From NCBI GenBank assembly GCA_015075175.1, contig JABTUV010000001.1, forward strand, positions 248,001 through 312,000: a stretch of DNA of 64,000 nucleotides, in the 5' to 3' direction. This document shows, piece by piece, positions 1-9,689 of this stretch; positions within the stretch are counted from its first letter, which is position 1, and each line of letters opens with the position of its first letter. The notes below the pieces were generated by a model. It had not been told where the DNA came from. It did no database searches and was given only the letters and a program-made list of their open reading frames with translations. The translations under genes were made by a program, and so were the position numbers. Source of the DNA: a bacterium (GTDB taxonomy: Bacteria; Hinthialibacterota; Hinthialibacteria; H5-UNCL2).

Positions 1-86
1 CGCCGCTCGAGGTCGCTCTGGTACTTCTCGAAATTCCAGGGACTTTTCTTCGGATCCTCGTAGATGCCATGAATGCTAATCGCCAT
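1..86 (-). CDS. Partial ORF, possibly the C-terminal nuclease part of the Res subunit
   Basis: Only 28 codons lie inside the window. The frame has an ATG at 84-86, overlaps the TAG that closes the previous frame (76-78), and runs off the left edge. It begins MAISIHGIYEDPKKSPW and continues to KYQSDLERR. A 'YxSxLERR'-like segment after the helicase core resembles, from memory, the start of the C-terminal endonuclease domain of type III Res-like proteins. It may therefore be the continuation of the frameshifted Res gene rather than a separate gene. The ATG/TAG overlap also fits a separate, translationally coupled gene. The missing sequence to the left would decide this. Confidence 0.4.
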   Translation of the reverse strand, partial: MAISIHGIYEDPKKSPWNFEKYQSDLER

Positions 87-468
87 GCTCGATGACTCCC
101 GCAATAAGTCCCGGTATGGCCGCTACTTTGTTCCTCATTTGCGGCAGCATTTTCCACGCATAGTCGACATCCGACCGTTCAGCCAAACCGAGCGACGCGC
201 CTCTAAGGAACTTGGCGCGAACGTGATGGAGCAAGGCGCTGTACACCACGTCTTTGAATGCGGCTGCATAGCCCGCCTGGACCGTGAGCTCTTCAGCCAT
301 TTGAAGCAAGGTGTCCTTCACGGTGCTACGAGCGGCCTCATCGGAGACGTGAATGGCCGGTGCACCAGCAGTTGTTTCCTCGGGTGCGGAGTGGATCGTC
401 TTCCACCCGCCGGTACCCAATTCGCGCCCCGACACTCCCGAGATCTTTACCTTCGTGATTTCCACCAC
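76..468 (-). CDS. C-terminal continuation of the Res helicase, out of frame
   Basis: This 130-codon frame opens without a good start; the first usable codon is a GTG at 466-468. In frame upstream it reads AIEYDP before a TGA at 490-492. A third frame across the junction reads RIEDALSN, directly after the Pro-rich end of the helicase ORF. The simplest reading is that one protein runs helicase, RIEDALSN, IEYDPTVVEITKVKI and onward, broken by an indel in the C-rich run near 520-540 and another near 485-495. The segment is mixed alpha/beta and has no motif I recognise. It could instead be a small separate gene of unknown function. The same window has indels in many conserved genes, which favours the broken-Res reading. 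Confidence 0.5.
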   Translation of the reverse strand: MVEITKVKISGVSGRELGTGGWKTIHSAPEETTAGAPAIHVSDEAARSTVKDTLLQMAEELTVQAGYAAAFKDVVYSALLHHVRAKFLRGASLGLAERSDVDYAWKMLPQMRNKVAAIPGLIAGVIEHGD

Positions 469-500
469 CGTCGGATCGTACTCGATTGCTCAAGGCGTCC

Positions 501-2090
501 TCAATTCTTAAGCGGCGTGGGGGGTGGGGCGATGGGGCCAACGTCGACCTCGCCTTCATCCGCCACAGACGGATCAACGGGCGGTACATCAATGACCAGG
601 TCCGCCTTCACAAGGTCCTGCTTCGGCGGGGGTGGTGGCAGGTCCTCCGTCTCGTCGAATTCCTGGTCAATCAAGACGCCCGTTCGTTTCCTGGCGTTGA
701 AGATGTCCCAGAGCCATTGATGTTCGAGCTTGGGATGGTCCACGATCGCGCAAATTTGGGGCTCCGTCGCCTCGACACCCTTTGCGCGTACTCGGCGCAG
801 GCCGCGTCCGATCACCTGCTGCCCGTAAACTCTGCTGCCGAACTTGCGCAGAAGCAGGATCACCCCCACTTCCGGCACGTCCCATCCCTCGCGCAACATC
901 AGCACGCTGACGACCGCCCGGTACGGCGCTGATGTCTTCTGTTGCCGCCCCAGTTCGCGAGCTTTCTGCCGGTCAGCTTCATCGCTGTCTTCCGTGACCA
1001 AGAGCGTCTTCACCTTGAAATATTTGTTGAGCGTCTGCTCGGCCTTTTCCGCGTCGGCTTTACACACGGCCACGACGAAGAGAATCGGCTGGTAGCGCTT
1101 CCTGGCCCGCCGCTCCTGTTCGTCCAGTCGGCGCAACGCTATCGCCATCTGCTGGCGCATCGGCTCATCGTCCGTCACCCATTGCGTGGCGTTCAGGCCC
1201 AGGCGGTCAACCTCGTCCCAATCAATCTCCTCCACCTTGCGATGCTCGCCGGTGCGAGCGTCGGTGTACGTCAATTGAACCGTCTTGATGTCGGGCTGGT
1301 ACACTACCGGCGTCTTGATGATGCCGTCTGCGAGGGCGTCGGTCACGCCGTACTCGTAGATCATGTCGCTGTCGGGGGCCTTGCCGTCGGCGCGGTCGGG
1401 CGTCGCCGTCGTATCCACGCGCAACACGACTTTCTCCCGCATGCGCTTAAGCGTGGCCTCGTATTCCGGCGCGGGCGAGTTGTGCGCCTCGTCGTTGAAC
1501 AGCGCGAAATCCGGGCCGTTCATCAGCGCCGAAAGGTTGCTCTGGCCGCTCTTGTTGCTCAGGTAGAATTGGTGGATGTTGCCCAGGATCACGCTGGCGC
1601 TGAACAGGCTCGCCCAGCCCCCTTCTTTTCCGCTGCCCAGCGTCGTCAAAATGAAGTCCTCGGGTCTGTAGTGTGTCCAATCCGGCAGCAGGTCGCGGTC
1701 CCTGAAGACTCTACCACCGTCAAAGTCGTCCTCGAGCCGATCGCGGACGATCAGATTCGGACAGTGAAGAACGAACTTCTGAACGCTGTGCGCGATGCGC
1801 AGCCACGCAATGACCGCCGCGATGACCGCTGTCTTGCCGCCGCCGGTTACGATGTTGAGCAACAGCCCATCCGCGCCAAGCTCCGCCTTGCCCAGAATTT
1901 CATGCGCATAAACCGCGCGCAAAAAAGACTCCCACTGATGTGGCCAGAGCGTCCCGGACCTGGGCGCCTGGTCGTCGTCCGGCGAGCTCAGAAACTCCAC
2001 ATAACGGTACGAGTCGGGTTGCAGGCCCGGCATCCCGTCGCGCCGCCAGTCGCGGAAGGCGTCTTCGTATCTGGCGAATTGATTGAACAC
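501..2090 (-). CDS. Type III restriction enzyme Res-like DEAD/DEAH helicase (frameshifted C-terminus)
   Basis: Superfamily 2 helicase and ATP-dependent DNA translocase, the expected restriction subunit of the neighbouring methyltransferase. Of the 529 residues visible, the Walker A motif TGGGKT is at about 82-87, the DEAH box (NDEAH) at about 199-203, motif III TTATP at about 228-232, and motif VI QVIGRGLRR follows in the second RecA-like domain. The protein ends in a Pro-rich stretch at an apparent frameshift; Res proteins are normally much longer and end in a PD-(D/E)xK nuclease. The rest probably lies in the two frames to the left. Its ATG (2088-2090) immediately follows the hepT stop codon, so it is translated from the same operon as mod, mntA and hepT. 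Without its nuclease domain I cannot exclude a non-restricting helicase of another defence system. Confidence 0.8.
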   Translation of the reverse strand: MFNQFARYEDAFRDWRRDGMPGLQPDSYRYVEFLSSPDDDQAPRSGTLWPHQWESFLRAVYAHEILGKAELGADGLLLNIVTGGGKTAVIAAVIAWLRIAHSVQKFVLHCPNLIVRDRLEDDFDGGRVFRDRDLLPDWTHYRPEDFILTTLGSGKEGGWASLFSASVILGNIHQFYLSNKSGQSNLSALMNGPDFALFNDEAHNSPAPEYEATLKRMREKVVLRVDTTATPDRADGKAPDSDMIYEYGVTDALADGIIKTPVVYQPDIKTVQLTYTDARTGEHRKVEEIDWDEVDRLGLNATQWVTDDEPMRQQMAIALRRLDEQERRARKRYQPILFVVAVCKADAEKAEQTLNKYFKVKTLLVTEDSDEADRQKARELGRQQKTSAPYRAVVSVLMLREGWDVPEVGVILLLRKFGSRVYGQQVIGRGLRRVRAKGVEATEPQICAIVDHPKLEHQWLWDIFNARKRTGVLIDQEFDETEDLPPPPPKQDLVKADLVIDVPPVDPSVADEGEVDVGPIAPPPTPLKN

Positions 2091-2456
2091 TCAGCCGTCC
2101 TCCCCGGGCGGGGCATGATCGACGCCCGACCGCTCCAATTGCTCGATCAAGGCTGGAAGGCGGTCCCTGCAGATGCCCCATACCTTCTCGTGCCGTATCT
2201 CGCCGTATTCGTGCGCGATGATGTTTCGCAGTCCGATTACGGATGTCCAGGGGATATCCGCAAACATGTTCCTGGCTTTCCCGGAAACATGCCGTGCCGC
2301 CTCGCCGATGATCTCGAGATTACGTTCGACCGCGCCGCGCATCATGCGGTTCGATAAGTATTCCTCGAACGTGCGGCCCCGGACGAACTCTTCGATGGCC
2401 CTCGCGGCGTCGAGCATGTCCCACAAACGGGCCGCGTCTTTCACCTCAAGCGGCAT
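2091..2456 (-). CDS. hepT: HepT-like HEPN RNase toxin (DUF86)
   Basis: Small all-helical HEPN-domain protein of 121 residues, the usual HepT length. The catalytic RX4HXY motif is intact (R77, NIIA, H82, E, Y84). In the HepT family this motif cleaves RNA, and the Tyr is the target of poly-AMPylation by the partner MntA; this is family knowledge. The start overlaps the end of mntA by 11 bases, the common arrangement for this pair. Its stop abuts the start of the Res-like helicase. The pair therefore sits inside a restriction-modification operon between mod and res, which suggests a role in defence or as an addiction module for the R-M genes (inference). Confidence 0.9.
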   Translation of the reverse strand: MPLEVKDAARLWDMLDAARAIEEFVRGRTFEEYLSNRMMRGAVERNLEIIGEAARHVSGKARNMFADIPWTSVIGLRNIIAHEYGEIRHEKVWGICRDRLPALIEQLERSGVDHAPPGEDG

Positions 2457-2769
2457 AGAGCACCTCGCGTGTTCTCAGAATTTCGTACCGGCGCCATGGG
2501 TTGCGCAGCGCCTCCTTCTCGACAAGGTCGACGGGGCGCCCGAAGGTTTGCGCCAACTCCTCGCGCATGTCGATCAAGTCAAACAAATCGAGCCGCGCTC
2601 CCGGCTCGAAGCTGACCAAAAAATCCAGATCGCTGTCGGGGCTGAAATCGTCCCGCAGCGCGGAACCAAACAGGGACAGCTCGCGTATCCGCCACTTGCG
2701 GCAGAACGCCGCCAGCGCCTCGCGATCCAGTTGCACCCTGGCGTTCATACCCTTGCCTCCTCGCGCCAT
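2446..2769 (-). CDS. mntA: MntA-like nucleotidyltransferase antitoxin
   Basis: Minimal nucleotidyltransferase of 107 residues. It has the complete GSX10DXD motif: GS at 35-36, ten residues, then DLD at 47-49. Members of this family inactivate HepT by adding AMP units to its active-site tyrosine. The likely true start is the ATG at the eighth codon (2746-2748), since MNARVQLDREALAAFC matches the usual N-terminus, but the upstream ATG is also possible. It lies 4 bp downstream of the methyltransferase stop and overlaps hepT, so all four genes are almost certainly cotranscribed. The catalytic residues all look intact, so the antitoxin should be active. Confidence 0.9.
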   Translation of the reverse strand: MARGGKGMNARVQLDREALAAFCRKWRIRELSLFGSALRDDFSPDSDLDFLVSFEPGARLDLFDLIDMREELAQTFGRPVDLVEKEALRNPWRRYEILRTREVLYAA

Positions 2770-2773
2770 GATA

Positions 2774-4660
2774 CTACTTCACTTCGATCTCGCCCGTCCA
2801 GAGTCCTTCGCCGCCCATGTCGTCCTGCACTTTGCAGGCGACGCGCTTCGTGCCGCCGCTCGGGAACTCGTACTGCGCGGTCAACGCCACCTCATTCTTG
2901 CCCTTGCGAACGAAGGAGTACCCGGGCGTGCTCGAAAACCGCTTGCTGTAATCAAAGTCCCACTGCACGTTGATGATCCTGGCCCCGGCATTCAGCACGA
3001 CCGTTTCGCTCACGTCGAATGCGTAGGTGCGGCGGGCGATGCGTTTGTAGCCCACCTCCACCTTGGGCGGTTGGACGAAGGTCAGGAAGTTGGAGTAATC
3101 CGCCTTGGTACCCTCCGACAAAACAGCAATATGCTGCCGAAAGCGTGGTTCATCAATGCGGATCATGTCGAGCCGGATGAAGTTAAGGTCGGTTTGCTCC
3201 AGCCGCCGCAACCGTTCCGCCGCCTCCATCGCGTCGGGCCGGAACGCCCACGCCAGCATGATCCCGTCGCGCAGGTTATCCTGCTTGTAGCGCAGCGTCT
3301 TGCGCATGGCGTTGGCAAATGCCTGTACGTCTGCCGCCGTGACGGCTTTCTTCGGGCTTGGCTCCCCCACCCAGACCGGCAAGGCGCCCTTGTAACCGTG
3401 GATGCCCGTTTCCGCTCCCTCGGCGACCGCCCCAAACGCGCGAAGGACGAACGCCCGAAACTGGTCGGCGGGGGCATCGGCCAGTCGCCGCGCCTCGTAA
3501 ACCCCCCAATGCTCGACCGTAAAGTCCGGCACTGGGAACAACTTGCCCGTCTGCTCCTCGACCTGCCGAGTGAGCCGGTCCGCCGTGATCGCCACCGCGA
3601 CGCGCGATTGGTCGGATGCGATCCAGCGGCGTCCAAGCCGCTGCGCTACCGCCGCCGTCGTTCCGCCGCCAATAAAGAAGTCCGCAACAACATCCCCCTC
3701 CTTCGTGGCAACACGGACAATCCGTTCCACGAGTTCTTCAGACTTCTGGGTGGGGTAGCCGATTTTCTCTGGGTCAGTGGGGCTTGTGATCTTCTTGACA
3801 TCGGGCCACCAGTCATTGACCGGAGTCCCTTCAGCCCGTAGTCCAGACTCGAAGTACTTGCCCTTCACCTGGGTTCGTCCACGTTGCTGAGTGCCTTCGG
3901 AATAGGGGCGATATTGAGTGTTGAACACCCATGAACTGCCTCGTGTATACCACAGGATAGCATCATGCTTCCTCGGAAACTCAGTCTTGGGCACACCGCC
4001 ACCGCTATAGCACCAAGCGATCTCATTCCGGAATCCCGCCGTTCTCCTGTCGCCGCCGCCTGCGCCGATGCCAAATATCCTGTCCATTTCGATCTTCACG
4101 TAGTGCACGGCATGCCAGTCGAGGTGGACGTAGATGCTTCCGGTCTTCTTCAGCAACCGTTTCATCTCGTACAGCCTGGCGTTCAGCCAGATCAGGTAGC
4201 CCGGCATGCCGCCTTCCCAGATATCGGAAAAGGAGCGCAGCTCGTTCTGGTCGCCGAAGATCACGTTGTACTGCCGACCGGAGAAGAACGGCGGATCAAT
4301 GTAGATCAAGTCAATGCTCTCGCTGGACAACTGGCGCATGACGTGCAGGTTGTCGCCCCAGAACAGGCGATTCGGTTCGAGTTCGGGATGGCCGAACGAT
4401 ACGCGCTCAACGACCTGGAACGGCAGCATGACCTGCGGGAAGAGCTTGCGGAAGCCCCTGCGCCGGTCCCAGCCCAGCGGCTCCTTCTCGACAGGCACGC
4501 TGCCGAAGCGCGTGGGCGGTCGCCAGAACTCCTCCTGCGCGGGCAGCGCGTCGGGCCGCTCGTCGCGTTCCTCAAGCTCGGGCGGGGGGATGAAATCGCC
4601 CTTTTGCGGACCACTCAGGGAGTGTTCTTCATCGGTCCTGCCATGTTTGCTGCGGGTCAT
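2774..4660 (-). CDS. Type III-like DNA methyltransferase (Mod), beta-class order
   Basis: Adenine-specific DNA methyltransferase of 628 residues. The catalytic motif IV reads YIDPPF (D122-F125), a DPPY variant. The AdoMet-binding motif I (DFFIGGGTT, about 327-335) comes after it, which is the beta-class order of type III Mod proteins. WGDNLHVM at about 101-108 and GYPTQKSEEL at about 301-310 are typical of this family. The C-terminal third has no motif I know and may hold target recognition or contacts with Res. It is the first gene of the operon and is followed after 4 bp by mntA. A promoter lies about 90-115 bp upstream. Type III-like assignment rests on motif order and the linked helicase; specificity cannot be read from sequence. 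Confidence 0.85.
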   Translation of the reverse strand: MTRSKHGRTDEEHSLSGPQKGDFIPPPELEERDERPDALPAQEEFWRPPTRFGSVPVEKEPLGWDRRRGFRKLFPQVMLPFQVVERVSFGHPELEPNRLFWGDNLHVMRQLSSESIDLIYIDPPFFSGRQYNVIFGDQNELRSFSDIWEGGMPGYLIWLNARLYEMKRLLKKTGSIYVHLDWHAVHYVKIEMDRIFGIGAGGGDRRTAGFRNEIAWCYSGGGVPKTEFPRKHDAILWYTRGSSWVFNTQYRPYSEGTQQRGRTQVKGKYFESGLRAEGTPVNDWWPDVKKITSPTDPEKIGYPTQKSEELVERIVRVATKEGDVVADFFIGGGTTAAVAQRLGRRWIASDQSRVAVAITADRLTRQVEEQTGKLFPVPDFTVEHWGVYEARRLADAPADQFRAFVLRAFGAVAEGAETGIHGYKGALPVWVGEPSPKKAVTAADVQAFANAMRKTLRYKQDNLRDGIMLAWAFRPDAMEAAERLRRLEQTDLNFIRLDMIRIDEPRFRQHIAVLSEGTKADYSNFLTFVQPPKVEVGYKRIARRTYAFDVSETVVLNAGARIINVQWDFDYSKRFSSTPGYSFVRKGKNEVALTAQYEFPSGGTKRVACKVQDDMGGEGLWTGEIEVK

Positions 4661-4747
4661 AGCGCCTCTCGTCCGTACCGTTCCATGTGCGCGCCGTTAC
4701 AATCTAATTGGGCCTGCAGCGCCGCACATCCGGGGTGGTATGGCGAC

Positions 4748-4776
4748 ATCGTAGGGGGCATACCGACGCTCGTCAA
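4748..4776 (-). promoter_or_regulatory. Sigma-70-like promoter of the mod-mntA-hepT-res operon
   Basis: On the minus strand TTGACG (4771-4776) is followed by a 17-base spacer and TACGAT (4748-4753). This predicts a transcript start near 4741 and an untranslated leader of about 80 bases before the mod ATG. It is the best promoter match in the 240-bp gap upstream of mod; the rest of the gap shows nothing else I can name. Confidence 0.5.
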
Positions 4777-4899
4777 GCATGTCGCAAACATGGGGTGCAT
4801 CTCGTAACTCAGACAGGAAAGGGACCAACTGAGTGCGCACGATCTCGGGCCTTCGCCGGCGACCGCGCCGCCCACTTGCACAACCCGCTCCGAACGCGC

Positions 4900-6201
4900 T
4901 TACTTGACCGCCTCGTACTGCGCCGGCGACATGGCGCAGCGGAAGCCGAAGCTGGGATGGCGGAAACGCGGCTCCAGGAAATAGCGCGCCGAACAGCGCG
5001 CGTAGTAGGCGTCCATGTTCCATCCACCCCCGCGCAGGACACGGTAGGTCTGGCCGAACTCGGCCCGCCGGTAGGTGCTCTCGGGATAGGCGTCGTACCA
5101 GGCGTCCACCCACTCCCAGACATTGCCGACGCAGTTATAGAGGCCGAAGGGACTGCGCGCGTCGGGGAAGGCGTCGACGGGCGCGGGTTCGCCGCGGCGG
5201 GATTCCCAGGTATTGCAGGAACTGGCGTCGAAGACGTCGCCCCAGCTGTAGATGCGGCCGTCCTGGCCGCGGGCGGCCTTCTCCCACTCGCGCTCGGTGG
5301 GCAGGCGCTTGCCCGCCCAGGCCGCGAAGGCCTCCGCGTCCGCGTAACTCACGTTGTTGACGGGATAGTCGTCCGCGCCCTCCGGATAGGCGGCGTTCTT
5401 CCAATGCGGCGGAGCGGTTCGCCCCGTAAAGGCCAGGAACTCGGCGTAATCCCGGTTGCTGACTTCGTAAAGGTCGATGTAGTAGCGATCGACAAAGACG
5501 TACTGGCGCGGGCGCTCATCCGGCTCGCCGGTGTCGCTGCCCATCACGAAGCGGCCGGCGGGACTTCCACCATCTTGGCGGCGAGGCGCCTGCGAACGGC
5601 GGCCAACCGTTCGGCCTCCTCGGGGAGAGCAACGCGACCAGGGTCGCCCAGGCGGGCGCAGCGGTAGCCGCGGCGGCCGCTCCGCGACCGCAGACGGGCG
5701 CAGCGACGGCGCCGGCATCCCCGCCAGGAGAATCCCCGCCAGCGAGCGCAGCGGCTCGCCCAACAGGTCCGCGAAGTTGGCCGCGACCACTTCCCGTTGC
5801 GCCGTGCACAGCCCGCCCCTCCTCCACGCCCAGGAGGGACAGATGGATGCGATAGCGGTTGTCAGGGCGCTGCGCCAGGCTGCCGACGATCACGTAATCC
5901 ACCGCCAAGGCCCGCCCGATCTCCACGTAACCCGCCGGCGTCTGCGCTTCGTCGGAGAGACGCCGCTCCCGCAGCACGCGCAAAGTTCGTCTCCCGATAT
6001 CGACTGGCAGTGGATGAGTCCGGGCAGATGCAGGCGCAGGCGCGCCGTCACTTCCGCGGCGCGATAGGCCCGCACTTCGCCCTCGGCGCGGACCGACAGC
6101 ACCGCGATGCGGGGCGGCCGCGCCTCCTCCGCTCCCCATGTTCCCCCGGCCAGCAGCCCGAGGAGCGTCGACAGGCTAAGAAGTCTCTTTGCGAATCGCA
6201 C
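4900..6201 (-). CDS. Exported TolB-like / formylglycine-generating-enzyme-type fusion protein (several frameshifts)
   Basis: One gene spread over three frames. It starts with a GTG at 6199-6201 giving a signal peptide (RLLSLSTLLGLLAGGTWG). It continues with a TolB/CsgG-like segment (GRALAVDYVIVGSLAQR, about 5850-5920). After a linker (EEAERLAAVRRRLAAKMVEV) it ends in a complete SUMF1/FGE-type sulfatase-modifying domain (VMGSD, LPTEREWEKAARG, GNVWEWV, RVLRGGGW, FGFRCA). The join at about 5552-5558 is clearly a lost G: VEVP and AGRFVMG are in different frames. At least three more indels are needed upstream. SUMF1-fold proteins of this kind are often regulatory or ligand-binding rather than true sulfatase activators. 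The start overlaps the TPR gene by 26 bases, so the two are coupled. Sequencing errors are likelier than a pseudogene because the C-terminal domain is intact. Confidence 0.7.
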
Positions 6202-6958
6202 GGATCACCTCGCCCAGTTTCACCCGCGCCGGCTCATGATTTGGGTCCAGTTGCAGGGCGTATTCCAGTTGGCGCTTGGCGGCGAACAGGTCTCCGCGAT
6301 CCTCCTCGATGCGCGCCAGCAGATAGTAAATCTCGGCGCACTTGGGGCTGAGCGTGTCGCGCGAGGCGTTGATCTGCTCCGCGCGCGAGAGTTGCTCGAA
6401 CGCCTGTTCATAAAAGCAATGGTTGTAATACGCGAAGGCGATGCGCGAGTAGATGAGCGTCATGCCGTCCAGGATTTCTCGCGTCATCTGATCGGAGGGG
6501 GAGAGGGTGAGCGCGGTCTCGTAATGCGCCAGGGCCTTTTGGAACTGGTCGGCGCGCAGGAAGCGCTCGGCCTCGGCGATGGCCGCCTCGGCCCGCCGCA
6601 GCCGCCGGTTGAACTCCACCAGCTCCAGCCGCCCCTGCGCGACCGCGTCCTCCGGCCGTTCCTTCAGCGCCAGCTTGTACGAGCGGATGGCCAGCTCGTC
6701 CCGGCCCTTGGAGAGATAGTAATCCCCGTCCTTCAGGTAAAAGTCGAAATCCGTCTCCAGTTCCACGCGGGCGACGTAATCGCGCACGCACGAATAGCGA
6801 GCGCCGCCCAGAAGGTCGAATTCCACGCGGTCGCTGCTGTCGGAGATGATCCGTCCGTGCAACATTCCGCCCGACTTGAAGTAAATGATATCGGCGGGGC
6901 AGGGGCAGGCTAGGAGGCAGCCAAGGGGGAGAAGCCAGAGCGTCCGCATGTGTCCCAC
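6176..6958 (-). CDS. Exported TPR-repeat protein
   Basis: 260-residue protein with an N-terminal export signal (LWLLPLGCLLACPCPADI). The Cys in LLAC could make it a lipoprotein. After a short beta-rich region (YFKSGGMLHGRIISDSSDRV), residues about 75-250 form helical repeats of the tetratricopeptide type (for example DELAIRSYKLALKERPED, FQKALAHYETALTLSPSD, FAAKRQLEYALQLDPNHE). TPR domains assemble protein complexes; the partner may be the SUMF1/TolB-like protein encoded by the overlapping downstream gene. No enzymatic motif is visible. The region to the right (6959-7106) contains no gene. Confidence 0.75.
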   Translation of the reverse strand: MGHMRTLWLLPLGCLLACPCPADIIYFKSGGMLHGRIISDSSDRVEFDLLGGARYSCVRDYVARVELETDFDFYLKDGDYYLSKGRDELAIRSYKLALKERPEDAVAQGRLELVEFNRRLRRAEAAIAEAERFLRADQFQKALAHYETALTLSPSDQMTREILDGMTLIYSRIAFAYYNHCFYEQAFEQLSRAEQINASRDTLSPKCAEIYYLLARIEEDRGDLFAAKRQLEYALQLDPNHEPARVKLGEVIRAIRKETS

Positions 6959-7106
6959 CTCTCGAGTCGAGGGTCCGGCAGACGAGGTTGCAGGCAGATG
7001 GACCCGCAGGCTCCACGTTTAACGTGAGGATAAAGGAAAAGCGGAGCGCGCGTCAAGTGCGGCGGACTTAGGTTGCGGCGTTTTCTGGCGGCCGAGCCGC
7101 ACCGCG

Positions 7107-7610
7107 TCAGATCAGCCTGAACTGCACCAAGAGGAACTCGCCCGACAGGCCGATCGCGTCCAGGGAGACGCGCAGCCAGTCGCCGTCGGCGATGCCGGCG
7201 GGAAACGCCGGCTCCAGGACGTGCTCGGTGAGGATGCGGCCCTTGCCCCCGCACTTCTTGCACTGGAAAAAGCCCGCCTTGCCGTCCCCGTCGCAGGCCT
7301 GGCAGGTGCGATAGATGGGGACCTTCAGCGTGAACGAGCCGCCGATTTCGGCCAGGTGGCGTTCCACGTGCACTTCTGCCAAGGTCGCCTTGAACGGTTG
7401 CGCAAACGTCTCGGGGGCCGCCGTCGCCTTCGCTTCCCGGCGTTCCGGCTCCAAGAGCAGCTCGTAGGCCTCTTGAATCGCCCGAAACCGCTCGGCGTCC
7501 GCTCTCCCGCCGTCGGGATGATGTTCCTTGGCCAATCGGCGGTAGGCGCGCCGAATCTCCTCCGGCCCCGCGCCCACCTCCACGCCCAGCGTCCGGTAGT
7601 ACCTCTTCAT
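7107..7610 (-). CDS. DnaJ-like J-domain protein with one zinc-finger module
   Basis: 167 residues from the ATG at 7608-7610; the longer frame upstream has no conserved sequence. The J domain is at residues 1-65 (YYRTLGVEVGAGPEEIRRAY, HPD in KEHHPDGG). There follows a single zinc-binding module with two CxxCxGxG-type motifs (CQACDGDG, CKKCGGKG), and then a short beta-rich end. Full DnaJ has four such motifs and about 375 residues, so this is a compact co-chaperone that should stimulate a DnaK through HPD but has only half the zinc-finger region. It is transcribed divergently from the DUF2905 gene. Confidence 0.8.
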   Translation of the reverse strand: MKRYYRTLGVEVGAGPEEIRRAYRRLAKEHHPDGGRADAERFRAIQEAYELLLEPERREAKATAAPETFAQPFKATLAEVHVERHLAEIGGSFTLKVPIYRTCQACDGDGKAGFFQCKKCGGKGRILTEHVLEPAFPAGIADGDWLRVSLDAIGLSGEFLLVQFRLI

Positions 7611-7757
7611 GCCCGCAGCCACTCCACTCTTTTTGCGACGCGATGCCAGTCCACGGTCTACCCATCCCCACCGTCCGGTGGTAGGATGCTCCACAGATGA
7701 TTATAAGCACGGAGAAGGCGTTCCTGCCAAGTGCGACGTACAGGACTGGATCAAGAC

Positions 7758-7970
7758 ATGATGCAGCGAATCGGAGTATTCTTGATCGGGCTGGGTATAC
7801 TCCTCGTTCTGTTGGGACGGCTGCCCTTCTTGGGCAAGCTGCCAGGGGACATCCTGGTCAAGCGGGACAATTGGACGTTTTATTTTCCCGTGGCGACTTC
7901 GGTCGTTTTGAGCGTCGTCTTGAGCCTGATCCTGACGGTCGTGTGGTGGTGGTGGTCGCGGCGAACCTGA
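7758..7970 (+). CDS. DUF2905 small membrane protein
   Basis: 70-residue membrane protein. It has an N-terminal transmembrane helix (IGVFLIGLGILLVLLGRL), the family motif GKLPGDILVKRDNWTFYFP, and a second helix (VVLSVVLSLILTVVWWWW). The middle motif is diagnostic of the DUF2905 family, whose function is unknown. The start is one of two adjacent ATGs at 7758 and 7761; the upstream extension is not conserved. No operon partner is evident: the next feature downstream is the tRNA-tuf promoter. Confidence 0.85.
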   Translation: MMQRIGVFLIGLGILLVLLGRLPFLGKLPGDILVKRDNWTFYFPVATSVVLSVVLSLILTVVWWWWSRRT

Positions 7971-8061
7971 TTATTTTAGCGCATTTGATATAAGTTAACT
8001 TATCCGAGTCAGCTGGCACGGCTATCCCACCCTATGTGCTGATCCCGTGACTGCTTTTTAC

Positions 8062-8090
8062 TTGACACGGATGCAGCGACGGCGTAAGTT
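8062..8090 (+). promoter_or_regulatory. Strong promoter of the tRNA-Thr/tuf transcription unit
   Basis: A perfect -35 (TTGACA, 8062-8067) is followed by a 17-base spacer and TAAGTT (8085-8090). The predicted start near 8097 is about 95 bases before the tRNA. A perfect consensus -35 fits the heavy transcription expected for tRNA and EF-Tu. The rest of the 7971-8191 gap shows only a short GC hairpin near 8135-8180 (TCCTTTCGGACAGG and neighbouring bases). Confidence 0.65.
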
Positions 8091-8191
8091 TCTGCGTTAC
8101 TCTGGGCGACCAGAGATTTTTTTTGTCCTTTCGGACAGGAAAAACCCGCGGGAGCAACTCTAAGTCCCGCCCCGCTGTCGGGTGGAATCTT

Positions 8192-8267
<76 letters not shown>

Positions 8268-8339
8268 ACCTCATGGGAAATAAACGGCGCCGGCTCGGGC
8301 GGCGCCCTCGTCGCAAGACCGCTCAGCTTGAGGGCTAAG

Positions 8340-9533
<1,194 letters not shown>

Positions 9534-9597
9534 CGATGGGACGAAGGGGACCATTGGGACCTATGGGACGGGCCGGCGGAGATGCTGATTGCCTGGC

Positions 9598-9653
9598 GTA
9601 GTCGCGCAGCGTGCTGCGCATACCGGACAGGAGCAGGCTGAAGCCTGTCCTCC
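9598..9653 (+). repeat. Dispersed GTAG-TCGCGCAGC repeat with a GGACAGG/CCTGTCC hairpin
   Basis: Between tuf and rpmG the sequence GTAGTCGCGCAGCGTGCTGC resembles the head of the repeat family seen at 29536, 31431, 35853, 40453 and 54203. It is followed by a hairpin (GGACAGG at 9625-9631 pairing with CCTGTCC at 9644-9650, inner CAGGC/GCCTG). It could weaken read-through from tuf into rpmG, but no U-run follows, so a terminator role is only possible. Confidence 0.5.
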
Positions 9654-9689
9654 GGCCGACGGTACGGAGAAGCAGTTTAGGAGACGTTC

